The notes under the pieces are model-generated. The model was given only the letters and a program-made list of their open reading frames with translations. It made no database searches and had not been told where the DNA came from. A stretch of DNA of 64,000 nt. Origin: Mycolicibacterium sp. CBMA 234 (lineage in GTDB: Bacteria > Actinomycetota > Actinomycetes > Mycobacteriales > Mycobacteriaceae). This document shows, piece by piece, positions 7,715 through 16,743 of this stretch. The DNA is taken from contig NZ_MPKW01000033.1 of assembly GCF_009729415.1 (NCBI RefSeq), positions 62,001 to 126,000 on the forward strand, in the 5' to 3' direction. A program made the translations under genes and the position numbers. Numbering within the stretch: position 1 is the first letter of the stretch; each line of letters starts with the position of its first letter.

Positions 7715-10225
7715 TTACGACGAATTGTCCTTATTCGCAGTGCTTTTGTCGGGGATCTCGGCGGCGCTACCGAGGTCCAGCACGTTGGAGCCGAGTCGGA
7801 CATCGAAGGTGCCTGGTTCTTGCCTCCACTGATGCGATGCTGTCGACCAGTGCTGTAGTGACCTCGGCTCGATCGGGATGTCGACGGTCACGGTCTGGCC
7901 GGGTGCCGCGTGCACGAGTGCGTAGCCGACGAGCCACTGGACCGGCCGGTCGATGCCTGACGGCGACGTGCGTGAAAGATAGGCCTGCACAACGTGTTTG
8001 CCCGACCGTGGGCCCGTATTGGTGATCTCGGCGCTGACCCTGATGGTCCCGTCGTCGGTCGCCTCGGTGACGTCCGGTGTGCCGATACGCCAGGTGGTGT
8101 AGCCCAGGCCATGCCCGAAAGGGATGGCGGGATCGGGGCCGCCGCGAGCGGACTGTCGGAGCCATGCCCGGTACCCGACGTGGATTCCTTCGGCGTAGTC
8201 CAGGTGCCCGTCGGCTGGTTCTGTCTGCCAGACCGGGACGTCGGATTGTGCGGCCGGCCACGTGGTGGGGATCCGACCGCCTGGCTCGCGGGCACCGGTG
8301 AGCACATCGGCCAGCGCTGCCCCGAATTCTTGGCCGGGGAACCAGGTGAGCAGGACCGCAGGTACGCGGTTGAGCCACGGCATGAGCACTGGCGCACCGG
8401 AATTGACCACGACGACCGTTCGCGGGTTGGCGGCAAGCACCTGGGCGATCAGCTCGTCTTGTCCCGGCGGCAGCGTCAGGGTTGACCGGTCGAATCCTTC
8501 GGATTCGATCTTTTCGGTGGTGCCGACGACCACGATTGCCACATCGCTGTCGGCGGCGAGTCTCACGGCCCGATCGAGCTCGTCAGCGGGTGTGCCGTAC
8601 AGCTCTTCGGTGCCGAGGGTGAGCCGGGCGATCGGGAAACCGCCAGGCAGCTCCGGATGGAATTCCAGCGTCACATCGACGGCCCGGCCCGCCTCCAACT
8701 CGAGGTCGAACACCCGCATCGGCGGCCGCATGATCAGCTCGACCAGATCCCCATCTGGAGCCGATTGCTCACCGGCGCATAGCTGTTGGCCGTCAACTAA
8801 GAAGGCGATGCGACCAAGTGCAGTGAAGCCGAGCCGATGGCGCCCCGTCGTGTCGGGGGTGTAACGAGTGCTCACCTCTATCGCCGCGGCGCGAACCAAG
8901 CGGCTGTCGCCCAGCCAACCGAACTGCCCCGTGGGAAAGACTTCTTCGTCGAAGGCTGCACCGGTGGCATCCAGATACCTCACCCGCAGCCCCTTCTGCC
9001 CAGTCGCCGGGTCGGTCACCGCGTCGCGGCCAAAAGGGTGAAGTTCCGGCTCCGGGACCAGACCCGGTGCATAGCGGACATTGTCCGCACCGTATGCGGC
9101 GCGCAGACCATCGAGCGGTGAAATCACCGTCGCGGGAAAGACTGTCGCCGATCCGCCGCCCTGGTTGCGGCCGCGCCGTCCATGGGGTCCCACCACCGCG
9201 ATCCGCGGTGGGCTGGACTCGGGCATCGGCAGCAGCCCGTCGTTGCGGACCAGCACCATGGCGTCAGCGGCGACGTCCCGAAGCAGCGCACGAACCTCGG
9301 CCTCATGCCATACGGCAGGCTGCAGTGCGGCATCCTCGCCGAGTGCACCCACTCGACGGGCGAGGCGCAGTAGCCGCAGAACCTTGTCGTCGATGGCCGC
9401 CTGGCTGACGCGACCAGACTCTACGGCGTCTAAAAGTGCTTTGCCCCAATACAGTTCGGGTCCGGGCATCGCGATGTCCTGTCCGGATGCACCCGAGGCT
9501 TCAGTGTCGCGCACCGCGGTCCAATCAGAGACCACCACACCGTCAAAGCCCCACTCCCCTTTCAGCGGGTCTCGTAGCAGCGGGTTGGCCGACATCGTGG
9601 TTCCGTTGACCTGGTTGTAGGCGGACATCAGCAGCCACGCGTCGCCCTCGGTCACCATTCGCTCGAACGGGGCCAGGTAGACCTCCCGCAGGGTCCGCTC
9701 GTCGACCCTCACATCGACTGTCATCCGGTCGGTTTCGCTGTCATTGCACACGTAGTGCTTCGGCGTGGCCGCCACCCCGCCGGATTGGACACCCTGGACG
9801 TAGGCCGTGCCGAGCACTCCGGACAGCCACGGATCCTCGCTGAATGATTCGAAATGCCTTCCGCCCCGGGGTGATCGATGCAGGTTCACCGTCGGGCCGA
9901 GCACGACGTCGACGCCTTTGGCGCGGGCCTGCGCGGCTATCAGCTCTCCGAGACGACGGACCTTGTCCAAGTCCCAGGTGGCTGCGACGGCAGTGGCTGA
10001 GGGAAGGCTGGCGGACGGGTCCCGGTCGTCCAACGACATGCCCCGAACCCCAGAAGGACCGTCTGACATGACGATTGACCGCAGCCCGATCGTTGGCTCG
10101 TCGTGCAACGACCATATCGACGCGCCGCTGAGCAGCCGGATCTTCTGTTCCAGAGTCAATTTGTCCACCAACGCAACGAGGTCTGCGTCGGTGTGGCTGG
10201 TTGCGCCCTGGTTGTCGGCAATCAT
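7715..10225 (-). CDS. Glycoside hydrolase family 3 beta-glucosidase
   Basis: 836 aa with the four-domain layout of GH3 beta-glucosidases. The N-terminal TIM barrel contains the substrate motif KHYVCNDSETDR and the nucleophile D234 in VVSDWTA. The C-terminal GH3 sandwich is interrupted by a PA14-type insert (about 400-540). A fibronectin-III-like domain closes the protein (ISAEITNTGPRSGKHVVQAYLS). There is no signal peptide, so it probably hydrolyses imported glycosides in the cytosol. It is the last gene of the PadR-sulfatase-GH3 operon, 18 bases after the sulfatase stop, with an AGGAG ribosome-binding site. Context suggests the aglycone or sugar may carry sulfate. Confidence 0.92.
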   Translation of the reverse strand: MIADNQGATSHTDADLVALVDKLTLEQKIRLLSGASIWSLHDEPTIGLRSIVMSDGPSGVRGMSLDDRDPSASLPSATAVAATWDLDKVRRLGELIAAQARAKGVDVVLGPTVNLHRSPRGGRHFESFSEDPWLSGVLGTAYVQGVQSGGVAATPKHYVCNDSETDRMTVDVRVDERTLREVYLAPFERMVTEGDAWLLMSAYNQVNGTTMSANPLLRDPLKGEWGFDGVVVSDWTAVRDTEASGASGQDIAMPGPELYWGKALLDAVESGRVSQAAIDDKVLRLLRLARRVGALGEDAALQPAVWHEAEVRALLRDVAADAMVLVRNDGLLPMPESSPPRIAVVGPHGRRGRNQGGGSATVFPATVISPLDGLRAAYGADNVRYAPGLVPEPELHPFGRDAVTDPATGQKGLRVRYLDATGAAFDEEVFPTGQFGWLGDSRLVRAAAIEVSTRYTPDTTGRHRLGFTALGRIAFLVDGQQLCAGEQSAPDGDLVELIMRPPMRVFDLELEAGRAVDVTLEFHPELPGGFPIARLTLGTEELYGTPADELDRAVRLAADSDVAIVVVGTTEKIESEGFDRSTLTLPPGQDELIAQVLAANPRTVVVVNSGAPVLMPWLNRVPAVLLTWFPGQEFGAALADVLTGAREPGGRIPTTWPAAQSDVPVWQTEPADGHLDYAEGIHVGYRAWLRQSARGGPDPAIPFGHGLGYTTWRIGTPDVTEATDDGTIRVSAEITNTGPRSGKHVVQAYLSRTSPSGIDRPVQWLVGYALVHAAPGQTVTVDIPIEPRSLQHWSTASHQWRQEPGTFDVRLGSNVLDLGSAAEIPDKSTANKDNSS

Positions 10226-10243
10226 TCCGCTATCTCCTAATCG

Positions 10244-11881
10244 CTATTGCGCTGGCGTTCGTTGTTCTTCGCCAGCGCCAACCAGGCGGGCGAAGAGCGC
10301 GGCCTGGTCGGTTGTGACGGCCGCTTGCTCCTGTTCACGCGCGGCGAAGAATGCTTTGAACATTGCGCGTTCCTCGGCCGGCATCAGCGGGCCTTGCGCT
10401 GTCCATGAGGTTCCGAGCGCACCGTTGTCGGGGTGCAGGCGTCTGTGAAGATCGTCCGCGTGCTCAGCCCGCCCGGTGGCACGCAGATGCTCCATGTATT
10501 GCTTTGGGTCGTTGTAAAGCGTTGGCCCCTGCTGCAATGTGGTTTGCATCGGATCCGGCAGCGCACCGGGCGTGCCGGCGTAGAAATCCCACCACTGCTG
10601 CAGCCTTGAGCGCATAGCGTCCGCGAGGTCGGTCTGGTCGTCGATCAGGTTCCGGGTCAGATGCGGATCCGCGGTGACGTCGAACAGCGATTCCCACTCG
10701 GCCTTGAAGCATCCGGGATGGTACGTACGGATATACAGGTGTTCTCGCGTGCGCACCGCCCGCTGGTAGGTGTGCGCACCGTGGCCCCATACGAGGTAGT
10801 CGCGGGATGCCATGCACTCGCCGCGTACCGCCGCGGCGAACGATTGGCCCTGCCATTTCGGCGGGATCGGTAAGCCGAGCAGATCGCAGAGGGTGGGCGC
10901 GTAGTCGATGTTGTAGAGCAGCGCATCGTTTCTGCGCCGCGCAGCACCATCAGTGATGCCGGGCCAGAACACGACCATGGGCAGGTGATGGACAGGCTCG
11001 TTGGCGAGGCCGTGCTCGGCGTAGGACCCTTGTTCCCCGAAAGACTCGCCGTGGTCGGCGCTCACGACGATCGCAACCTGTTCATCGAGCCCGAGTTTGT
11101 GGATGGCTTCGCGTAAACGTCCGAACTGGCTGTCCCAGAACATTATTCCGCCGTCATAGCCGTTGATCAGCGCCTCATAGTCGGCTCGGTCACTGATTTG
11201 GTCGGGCATGTTGTGCGGTACTGCACTTTTCCGTGGGGCCGAGGTGTAATGCAGGTCGCACGCGGTACGCGGGCCGTAGATCTCTTGGTGGGCCTCAATG
11301 GCCTCTTGGTCTGGCCAACTCGGGGCCGGCCCCGAGGCGGCGGCGCGTCGTGTCCATTCGGCGTCCTGTAGATAGTCGGTGTGCGGGTCCCAGTAGGTCA
11401 GGTGTAGGTACCAGTTCTCGTCCTGGCGATGTTGTGAAATCCAGTCGATCGCCCGATCGGTGACTGCATCAGCAGGCTCGTCGCCCAAACCCGGTGTGGC
11501 GCGGATCGATTCCCTGAAGTTTCCTAGGAAGAAGTGCGCGCGGTGGCGTTCAGCGAAGCTGGAGATGGCCGCGGTGTAGTAACCGAACAACCCCAGGTAT
11601 TGCCCGAGGAGCGGCCGGCCAAGTTGCGGGCCGTGGCCAGTGTCCATCCGATACTGGGCCGCTTGTCCGGCATGCCCGATGACACCATTGGTGATGCCGA
11701 ACTGGCCGCTGGTCAACGCGGTGCGCGACGGTAAACATGGGGAATCCGAACAGTAGTAGCGCTCGAAGCACACCGAATCGCGGGCCATCGCATCCAGATT
11801 CGGCGTGATATTCCGCTGATAGCCGTACGGGCCGGTGTGGTCGGCGCGCAGCGTGTCCACGTCGACATAGATGATCTTCAT
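10244..11881 (-). CDS. Type I sulfatase (formylglycine-dependent)
   Basis: 545 aa of the alkaline-phosphatase-like sulfatase family. The activation motif C49-L-P-S-R53 is canonical; C49 must be oxidised to formylglycine. Metal ligands are seen in VDVDTLRADH near the N-terminus and in SADHGESFGE in the middle. No signal peptide is present, so it is likely cytosolic. Its ATG overlaps the stop of padR (ATGA), indicating translational coupling. The maturation enzyme is encoded in the divergent operon at 13923-14897. The closest functional idea is hydrolysis of a sulfate ester on a sugar or choline-type compound; the exact substrate is open. Confidence 0.9.
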   Translation of the reverse strand: MKIIYVDVDTLRADHTGPYGYQRNITPNLDAMARDSVCFERYYCSDSPCLPSRTALTSGQFGITNGVIGHAGQAAQYRMDTGHGPQLGRPLLGQYLGLFGYYTAAISSFAERHRAHFFLGNFRESIRATPGLGDEPADAVTDRAIDWISQHRQDENWYLHLTYWDPHTDYLQDAEWTRRAAASGPAPSWPDQEAIEAHQEIYGPRTACDLHYTSAPRKSAVPHNMPDQISDRADYEALINGYDGGIMFWDSQFGRLREAIHKLGLDEQVAIVVSADHGESFGEQGSYAEHGLANEPVHHLPMVVFWPGITDGAARRRNDALLYNIDYAPTLCDLLGLPIPPKWQGQSFAAAVRGECMASRDYLVWGHGAHTYQRAVRTREHLYIRTYHPGCFKAEWESLFDVTADPHLTRNLIDDQTDLADAMRSRLQQWWDFYAGTPGALPDPMQTTLQQGPTLYNDPKQYMEHLRATGRAEHADDLHRRLHPDNGALGTSWTAQGPLMPAEERAMFKAFFAAREQEQAAVTTDQAALFARLVGAGEEQRTPAQ

Positions 11882-12480
11882 CGCTTCTCATCCACCGCGG
11901 TGCTGGCGCCAATATTCTCGCGCAAGCGGCTGTCGAGAAGCTCTTCGCGCAGTAGTTCGAGATGCTCGATATGGCGGTCGACTGCTTCATTGCCCCACTG
12001 GTGCAACCGATCTCCGATTGCCGTGGCGAGCTCGTGGTCGAAAGGAAATCCGGACGCGGGCGTAAAGGTCCTGTCCCGGTCCCGGAACCGCGCTACCTGG
12101 TCACGGCGGGCGCCCAGCTCGACCTCGATGAGCTCGAGCACTTGCTCCTCGGTCATGAATCCCGCGAAGCTGAGCCGGGCCGCGAACTCGGGATCGGTGA
12201 ACTTCGACGGCGGCTGGTATGGGCCGGTCAGCCAATCGAGGAACACGGTCATGCCCTCGGGGGTCACGTGATAGGTCTTCGCGTCCTGCGGTCCCGGCCG
12301 TGGATCGATTTCGAACCGGACCCAGCCGTCGTCACTCATGCGGGCCAGTGCCCGGTACACCTGGCTCATCTGTGTGTTCGACCGCAGGAACCGCCCGTGG
12401 TTGTCGAAGAACTTCTTCAGCTCGTAGCCCGTGGCGGGCCGGACACCGAGAATGCCGAGCAGCAGCAGCTCCAGTTTCAT
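11878..12480 (-). CDS. PadR-family transcriptional repressor
   Basis: 200 aa. Residues 1-90 form the PadR winged helix (LELLLLGILGVRPATGYELKK, then SQVYRALARMSDDGWV and TYHVTPEGMTVF). A coiled C-terminal dimerisation domain of the Vir_act_alpha_C type follows (YQPPSKF, then HIEHLELLREELL). The ATG at 12480 is preferred to the TTG one codon earlier because AAAGGTG lies 7 bases upstream. It is the first gene of the leftward operon and divergent from the MFS gene; an 18/20 palindrome lies in the shared promoter. It probably represses both arms until a locus-specific ligand binds. Confidence 0.88.
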   Translation of the reverse strand: MKLELLLLGILGVRPATGYELKKFFDNHGRFLRSNTQMSQVYRALARMSDDGWVRFEIDPRPGPQDAKTYHVTPEGMTVFLDWLTGPYQPPSKFTDPEFAARLSFAGFMTEEQVLELIEVELGARRDQVARFRDRDRTFTPASGFPFDHELATAIGDRLHQWGNEAVDRHIEHLELLREELLDSRLRENIGASTAVDEKR

Positions 12481-12533
12481 CAACGCACCTTTCCGGCCGG
12501 GAACCGTTCATCACTTCACCAACCCCCACTCGA

Positions 12534-12553
12534 CTATGACACTAGTGGCATAG
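12534..12553. promoter_or_regulatory. Palindromic operator of the sulfatase/glucosidase locus
   Basis: CTATGACACTAGTGGCATAG is a 20-bp inverted repeat with 18 of 20 positions symmetric. It contains ATG-N10-CAT, near the known PadR half-site pattern (ATGT/ACAT). It lies 54 bases upstream of padR and about 90-110 bases before the divergent MFS start, so one bound PadR dimer could control both operons. Confidence 0.6.
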
Positions 12554-12642
12554 TGGTGCAAGCGGCTCCGCCCGCCATGCGTCCTGCCGGCCAAACCCAC
12601 CCGGCATCCACGCAAGACCGCATGAGCCCTCGGACCGAAGGA

Positions 12643-13926
12643 ATGACGTTGACCGGACCAGAACTGCTGCCGGCACCCCTACGGCCGAACGTGCACTCAA
12701 ATGCACAGGGCGACAGCACCTATCGGAAACAGATGGGCCGGCTCTTCGCCACGGTACCGTTCGCCAGTGCGTGTCCGCAGTTGGGTTATGCGATGGTCGG
12801 GTACTTCTCGGCTCTGCAGATTCAGACGATGGACAGTGCCCACAAGGTGGAGAAACTCGCCCTGCTGCATGTCGTCATTGCGGTCAGCTCGATGCTCGCG
12901 CAGCCGATCATCGGGGTGCTCTCGGACCGGACGCGATCCCGTCTCGGACCCCGCGCACCGTGGATGCTTGCGGGCACGCTGACCGGGTGCATTGGGTTGG
13001 TCGCGGCCGGGTTCTCGACGTCGATCGCCATGTTGCTGACCGCTGCGGTCATCTCGCACGTGGGATTCAATGCCTTCGGCGGACCACTGTCCGCGATCCA
13101 GCCCGACCGCGTGCCCCCGCAGAGGCGTGGGCGATACTCCACGCGGGCCGGACTGGGGACCATCGGCGCCGGGCTGCTCGGACCGGCGATCGGCGCATCC
13201 TTCGCCACCCGGATCAGCCTCGGGTATTCCCTCGTCGCAGCCGTAATCCTGCTGATATCAGTGACATTCGTCGTCATCAACCCCGACCGCGACAACCGCC
13301 AGTCACCCCGGCGCCCATTCGATCTCGCGACATTCGCCCGAACATTCTGGATCAGTCCCCGGCGCTACCCGGACTTCGCATGGGTGTTTCTCGGTCGGTT
13401 CCTGCTGTGCGGCGGCTACTACATGATCCTGGGCTACCAGCTGTACATCATGGAGGACTACATCGGGCTCAGCGTGCACGAGGCCACCCGACTCACCCCG
13501 ATACTGAGCCTGCTCAGCCTCCCCGGATTCCTGCTGGCCATCGGATTCTCCGGCCCCCTCTCGGACCGCATCGGCCGACGCAAGCCGATAGTCGTAGCCG
13601 GCGGCCTGATCATCGCGACCTCGGCGCTGATACCGGCAATCTCGCCGACCGTACCCGGCCTGATCGTCTCGATCATCGTGCTGACCATCGGATTCGGCAC
13701 CTTCCTGGCCGTGGATCAAGCATGGGTCACCGAGATACTCCCGAATAGTGCCGACGCCGCCAAAGACCTCGGCATCCTCAATATCGCCGCGACACTGCCG
13801 AACACGTTCGCGCCGATCACCGCAGCACTGATCGTGACCAACTTCGGCTACGCAACCCTCTACCCCATCGTCGCGGCGATCGCCGCAGCCGGGGCGCTGG
13901 CCGTCCTGCCCGTCAAGACCCCATGA
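12643..13926 (+). CDS. MFS transporter, probably glycoside importer
   Basis: About 427 aa with 12 predicted helices. Both halves contain the MFS loop motif: GVLSDRTRSRLGPR after helix 2 and GPLSDRIGRRKP after helix 8. The first resembles the glycoside-pentoside-hexuronide/SLC45 group. Because the glucosidase and both sulfatases lack signal peptides, this carrier is the likely entry route for the intact sulfated substrate. The start is uncertain: ATG 12643 (GAAGGA directly before it) or ATG 12622. The open frame runs further upstream but overlaps padR and encodes no domain there. The stop overlaps the next gene (ATGA). Confidence 0.85.
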   Translation: MTLTGPELLPAPLRPNVHSNAQGDSTYRKQMGRLFATVPFASACPQLGYAMVGYFSALQIQTMDSAHKVEKLALLHVVIAVSSMLAQPIIGVLSDRTRSRLGPRAPWMLAGTLTGCIGLVAAGFSTSIAMLLTAAVISHVGFNAFGGPLSAIQPDRVPPQRRGRYSTRAGLGTIGAGLLGPAIGASFATRISLGYSLVAAVILLISVTFVVINPDRDNRQSPRRPFDLATFARTFWISPRRYPDFAWVFLGRFLLCGGYYMILGYQLYIMEDYIGLSVHEATRLTPILSLLSLPGFLLAIGFSGPLSDRIGRRKPIVVAGGLIIATSALIPAISPTVPGLIVSIIVLTIGFGTFLAVDQAWVTEILPNSADAAKDLGILNIAATLPNTFAPITAALIVTNFGYATLYPIVAAIAAAGALAVLPVKTP

Positions 13927-14897
13927 GGCGAGAGCCACACATGACTCCCCAGTGCTGCACGCCGCCCCGTCCGGCAGCCACACCTCCCGCTCCCGCCATC
14001 GCCAATTCCGTTTCAGGCCAATTCGATACAACGGGCATGGTCACCCTGCAAGGTGGCCAATTCTGGATGGGTAGCGACTCCCACGTCAGCTACCCGACCG
14101 ACGCTGAAGGGCCGGTGCGCCCGGTGCAACTGGCCCCGTTCCTCATCGACACGTGCGCGGTCAGTAACGACGACTTCGCCGAGTTCGTCGCTGCCACCGG
14201 CTACCGCACCGACGCCGAACGCCTCGGCTGGTCATACGTATTCGCCGGGTTCCTGCCCGCTGCCCTCCGGCGCGCCAGCGCGCGGCCCACACGCACCCCG
14301 TGGTGGTGCGCGGTGGAGGGTGCGCGGTGGGACCTCCCGGAGGGGCCCGGCAGCGAAATCGACGGCCGCGGATGCCATCCCGTCGTGCACATCTCCTGGA
14401 ATGACGCACACGCATTCGCCGGTTGGGCCGGGAAGCGTCTGCCTACCGAAGCCGAATGGGAGTACGCGGCACGCGGCGGCCTGAACCAGGCCCGCTATCC
14501 CTGGGGAGACGAACTCGATCCAGGCGGCGAGTATCGGTGCAACATCTGGCGCGGAACTTTCCCCGTCAAAAACACGGCGGTCGACGGCTACCGGGGCACG
14601 GCATCTGTGGATGCCTTCGGCCCCAACGGATTCGGTCTGTACAACATGTGTGGAAACGTGTGGGAATGGTGCGCGGACTGGTGGAGCACTGAACATCAAA
14701 CCGATGCGGTGAGCCTCACCGGCCCAGCGACGGGAACTGACAAAGTCATTCGCGGTGGCTCCTACCTGTGCCATGAGTCGTACTGCTTCCGGTACCGAGT
14801 CTCGGCCCGCTCGGCCAACACCCCGGACAGCTCAAGCGGGCACGCAGGATTCCGCTGTGCAGCGGACCTCGCCACCGCGCGCAGCGGTACCTCGTAG
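13923..14897 (+). CDS. Formylglycine-generating enzyme (sulfatase-modifying factor)
   Basis: 324 aa with the FGE/SUMF1 fold. GGQFWMGSD, RLPTEAEWEYAARGG, YPWGDE, GLYNMCGNVWEWCADWW and the catalytic segment GGSYLCHESYC are all present. C283 and C288 match the copper-binding pair (spacing 5) of characterised FGEs. The enzyme oxidises the Cys of the CxPSR/CxPAR motif to formylglycine. A dedicated copy between two sulfatases suggests a self-contained sulfatase system. Translationally coupled to the MFS gene by an ATGA overlap; an in-frame ATG at 13941 is an alternative start. The first 35 residues are Pro/Ala-rich and poorly conserved. Confidence 0.93.
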   Translation: MRREPHMTPQCCTPPRPAATPPAPAIANSVSGQFDTTGMVTLQGGQFWMGSDSHVSYPTDAEGPVRPVQLAPFLIDTCAVSNDDFAEFVAATGYRTDAERLGWSYVFAGFLPAALRRASARPTRTPWWCAVEGARWDLPEGPGSEIDGRGCHPVVHISWNDAHAFAGWAGKRLPTEAEWEYAARGGLNQARYPWGDELDPGGEYRCNIWRGTFPVKNTAVDGYRGTASVDAFGPNGFGLYNMCGNVWEWCADWWSTEHQTDAVSLTGPATGTDKVIRGGSYLCHESYCFRYRVSARSANTPDSSSGHAGFRCAADLATARSGTS

Positions 14898-14949
14898 TGC
14901 CTCGATCCCAAACCAGTCCTCGCCCAAGACAACTGACCGGAGCCACTCG

Positions 14950-16719
14950 ATGAAAGCCATCATGGTGATGTTCGACAGCCTGAATCGGCGGTTGCTGCCG
15001 CCGTACGGCGCGGACTGGACCCACGCACCCAACTTCACCCGGCTGGCCAAGCGGTCTGTCACCTTCGACAACGCATGGGCAGGTTCCCTGCCCTGCATGC
15101 CGGCGCGGCGCGAAATCCACACCGGCCGTTACAACTTCCTGCATCGCAGCTGGGGGCCGCTGGAGCCCTTCGACGACTCCATGCCAGAGCTGCTCAAACA
15201 GCACGGAATTCACACCCATCTGACCAGTGACCACCACCATTACTGGGAGGACGGCGGTGCCACCTACCACGGCCGCTACAGCACCTGGGAGTACTTCCGG
15301 GGACAGGAAGCCGATCCCTGGAAAGGCCAGATCGCCGCTCCGCCGATGCCCGCCGCCGACCTCAAAGCCCTCAAGTTCGCTAATTACCAACAGGATTGGG
15401 TCAACCGCCAGCACATGGCCACCGAGGACCAGCATTCTCAAACCCTGACGTTCGACGCAGGCCTCGAATTCATCCATACGAACGCCGCCAGCGACCGGTG
15501 GTTCGTACAAATCGAAACCTTCGACCCGCATGAGCCATTCTTCAGCCACCAGAACTACAAGGACCTGTACCCGCACGACTACAGCGGTCCACACTTCGAC
15601 TGGCCCGACTACAAGCGCGTGACCGAAACACCCGACCAGGTCGAACATGCGCGATACGAATACGCGGCCCTGCTCTCGATGTGCGACCACTCGCTCGGCC
15701 GGGTACTGGACGCCATGGACGAACTGGATTTGTGGGACGACACCATGCTCATCGTCAACACCGACCACGGCTTCCTGCTCGGGGAACGCGGCTGGTGGGG
15801 AAAGTCGGTGCAGCCCTGGTACAACGAGCTCGTCCAGCTGCCACTGTTTGTCTGGGATCCACGCGCGGGAGCCGCAGACCAGCGCCGCCAGGCGCTCGTA
15901 CAGACAATCGACCTGGCCCCGACACTGCTGGACTACTTCGGTGTCGAAACCCCGGCCGACATGCAGGGTGCGCCGCTCCCCGTCGCCGACGACGTTCCGG
16001 TGCGCACCGCGGGCCTCTTCGGCATACACGGTGGCCACGTCAACGCCACCGACGGCCGCTACGTCTACATGCGAGCACCGGTTGGCCCGGAAAACCTTCC
16101 CCTGCAAGAACACACACTCATGCCCACCCATATGCGGGGCCGCTTCACACCCGACGAACTCCGCGATCTCGAGCTGGCTGAACCGTTCGGCTTCACGAAA
16201 GGTGTTCGCACACTTCGAATGAACGGACGCAGCCTCATCAACCCGTACCTGCACGGAACACTGCTGTTCGACCTCGACTCCGACCCCGAGCAGCTGCACC
16301 CGATCATCGACGACCGCGCCGAAAGGCGCATGGCCACACTGCTGGTCGAATTGATGCGCACTAACGAGGCGCCGCCGAGCCAGTATCAACGCCTCGGCCT
16401 GCCGGCCACAGGACCAATCGAGGACGAACACCTCCTGGCACGAGTGCAACGCGAACAAGCGGACCGTGCCGCCGAACCCCTGCCCGGGCTCGAAGAATTT
16501 CCAACCGGCCGGCTGTCAGTACGTTCTCCCCTGCACGTGCTGCTCGCCGAACCGGCCGCCGCCGAAGTGCTTCGGCGCTACATACCTGCCATCGCCGACT
16601 CCGAGATCCTCCAACTGCTCGGACCAATCTCGTTGTACGACTTCGCCGCAATGGCACCTGGGATAGTGCCGGTAGCCGCGTTGCGGCGCCTGGCCGCAGA
16701 ACTGACAACAAACGATTAG
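14950..16719 (+). CDS. Second type I sulfatase (CxPAR variant)
   Basis: 589 aa. The N-terminus MKAIMVMFDSLNRR carries the first metal ligand, and C49-M-P-A-R53 is the activation motif, with Ala where Ser is usual. IVNTDHGFLLGERGWWGK supplies the later metal and sulfate residues. The first sulfatase has C49 at the same position, but the rest diverges, so they probably act on different ester positions. The C-terminal 120 residues resemble no catalytic part I know. ATG 14950 is chosen because GGAG precedes it; the open frame upstream overlaps the FGE gene. It ends the rightward operon. The gap before the convergent TetR gene is only 24 bases. Confidence 0.9.
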   Translation: MKAIMVMFDSLNRRLLPPYGADWTHAPNFTRLAKRSVTFDNAWAGSLPCMPARREIHTGRYNFLHRSWGPLEPFDDSMPELLKQHGIHTHLTSDHHHYWEDGGATYHGRYSTWEYFRGQEADPWKGQIAAPPMPAADLKALKFANYQQDWVNRQHMATEDQHSQTLTFDAGLEFIHTNAASDRWFVQIETFDPHEPFFSHQNYKDLYPHDYSGPHFDWPDYKRVTETPDQVEHARYEYAALLSMCDHSLGRVLDAMDELDLWDDTMLIVNTDHGFLLGERGWWGKSVQPWYNELVQLPLFVWDPRAGAADQRRQALVQTIDLAPTLLDYFGVETPADMQGAPLPVADDVPVRTAGLFGIHGGHVNATDGRYVYMRAPVGPENLPLQEHTLMPTHMRGRFTPDELRDLELAEPFGFTKGVRTLRMNGRSLINPYLHGTLLFDLDSDPEQLHPIIDDRAERRMATLLVELMRTNEAPPSQYQRLGLPATGPIEDEHLLARVQREQADRAAEPLPGLEEFPTGRLSVRSPLHVLLAEPAAAEVLRRYIPAIADSEILQLLGPISLYDFAAMAPGIVPVAALRRLAAELTTND

Positions 16720-16743
16720 GCGCGACCGGCCCTCTCATGGGAG

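Noticed and set aside
14746-16458. Minus-strand frame of 570 aa opposite the second sulfatase
   Set aside because: Val/Gly/Arg-rich antisense shadow; the plus strand has the sulfatase signature and metal ligands.
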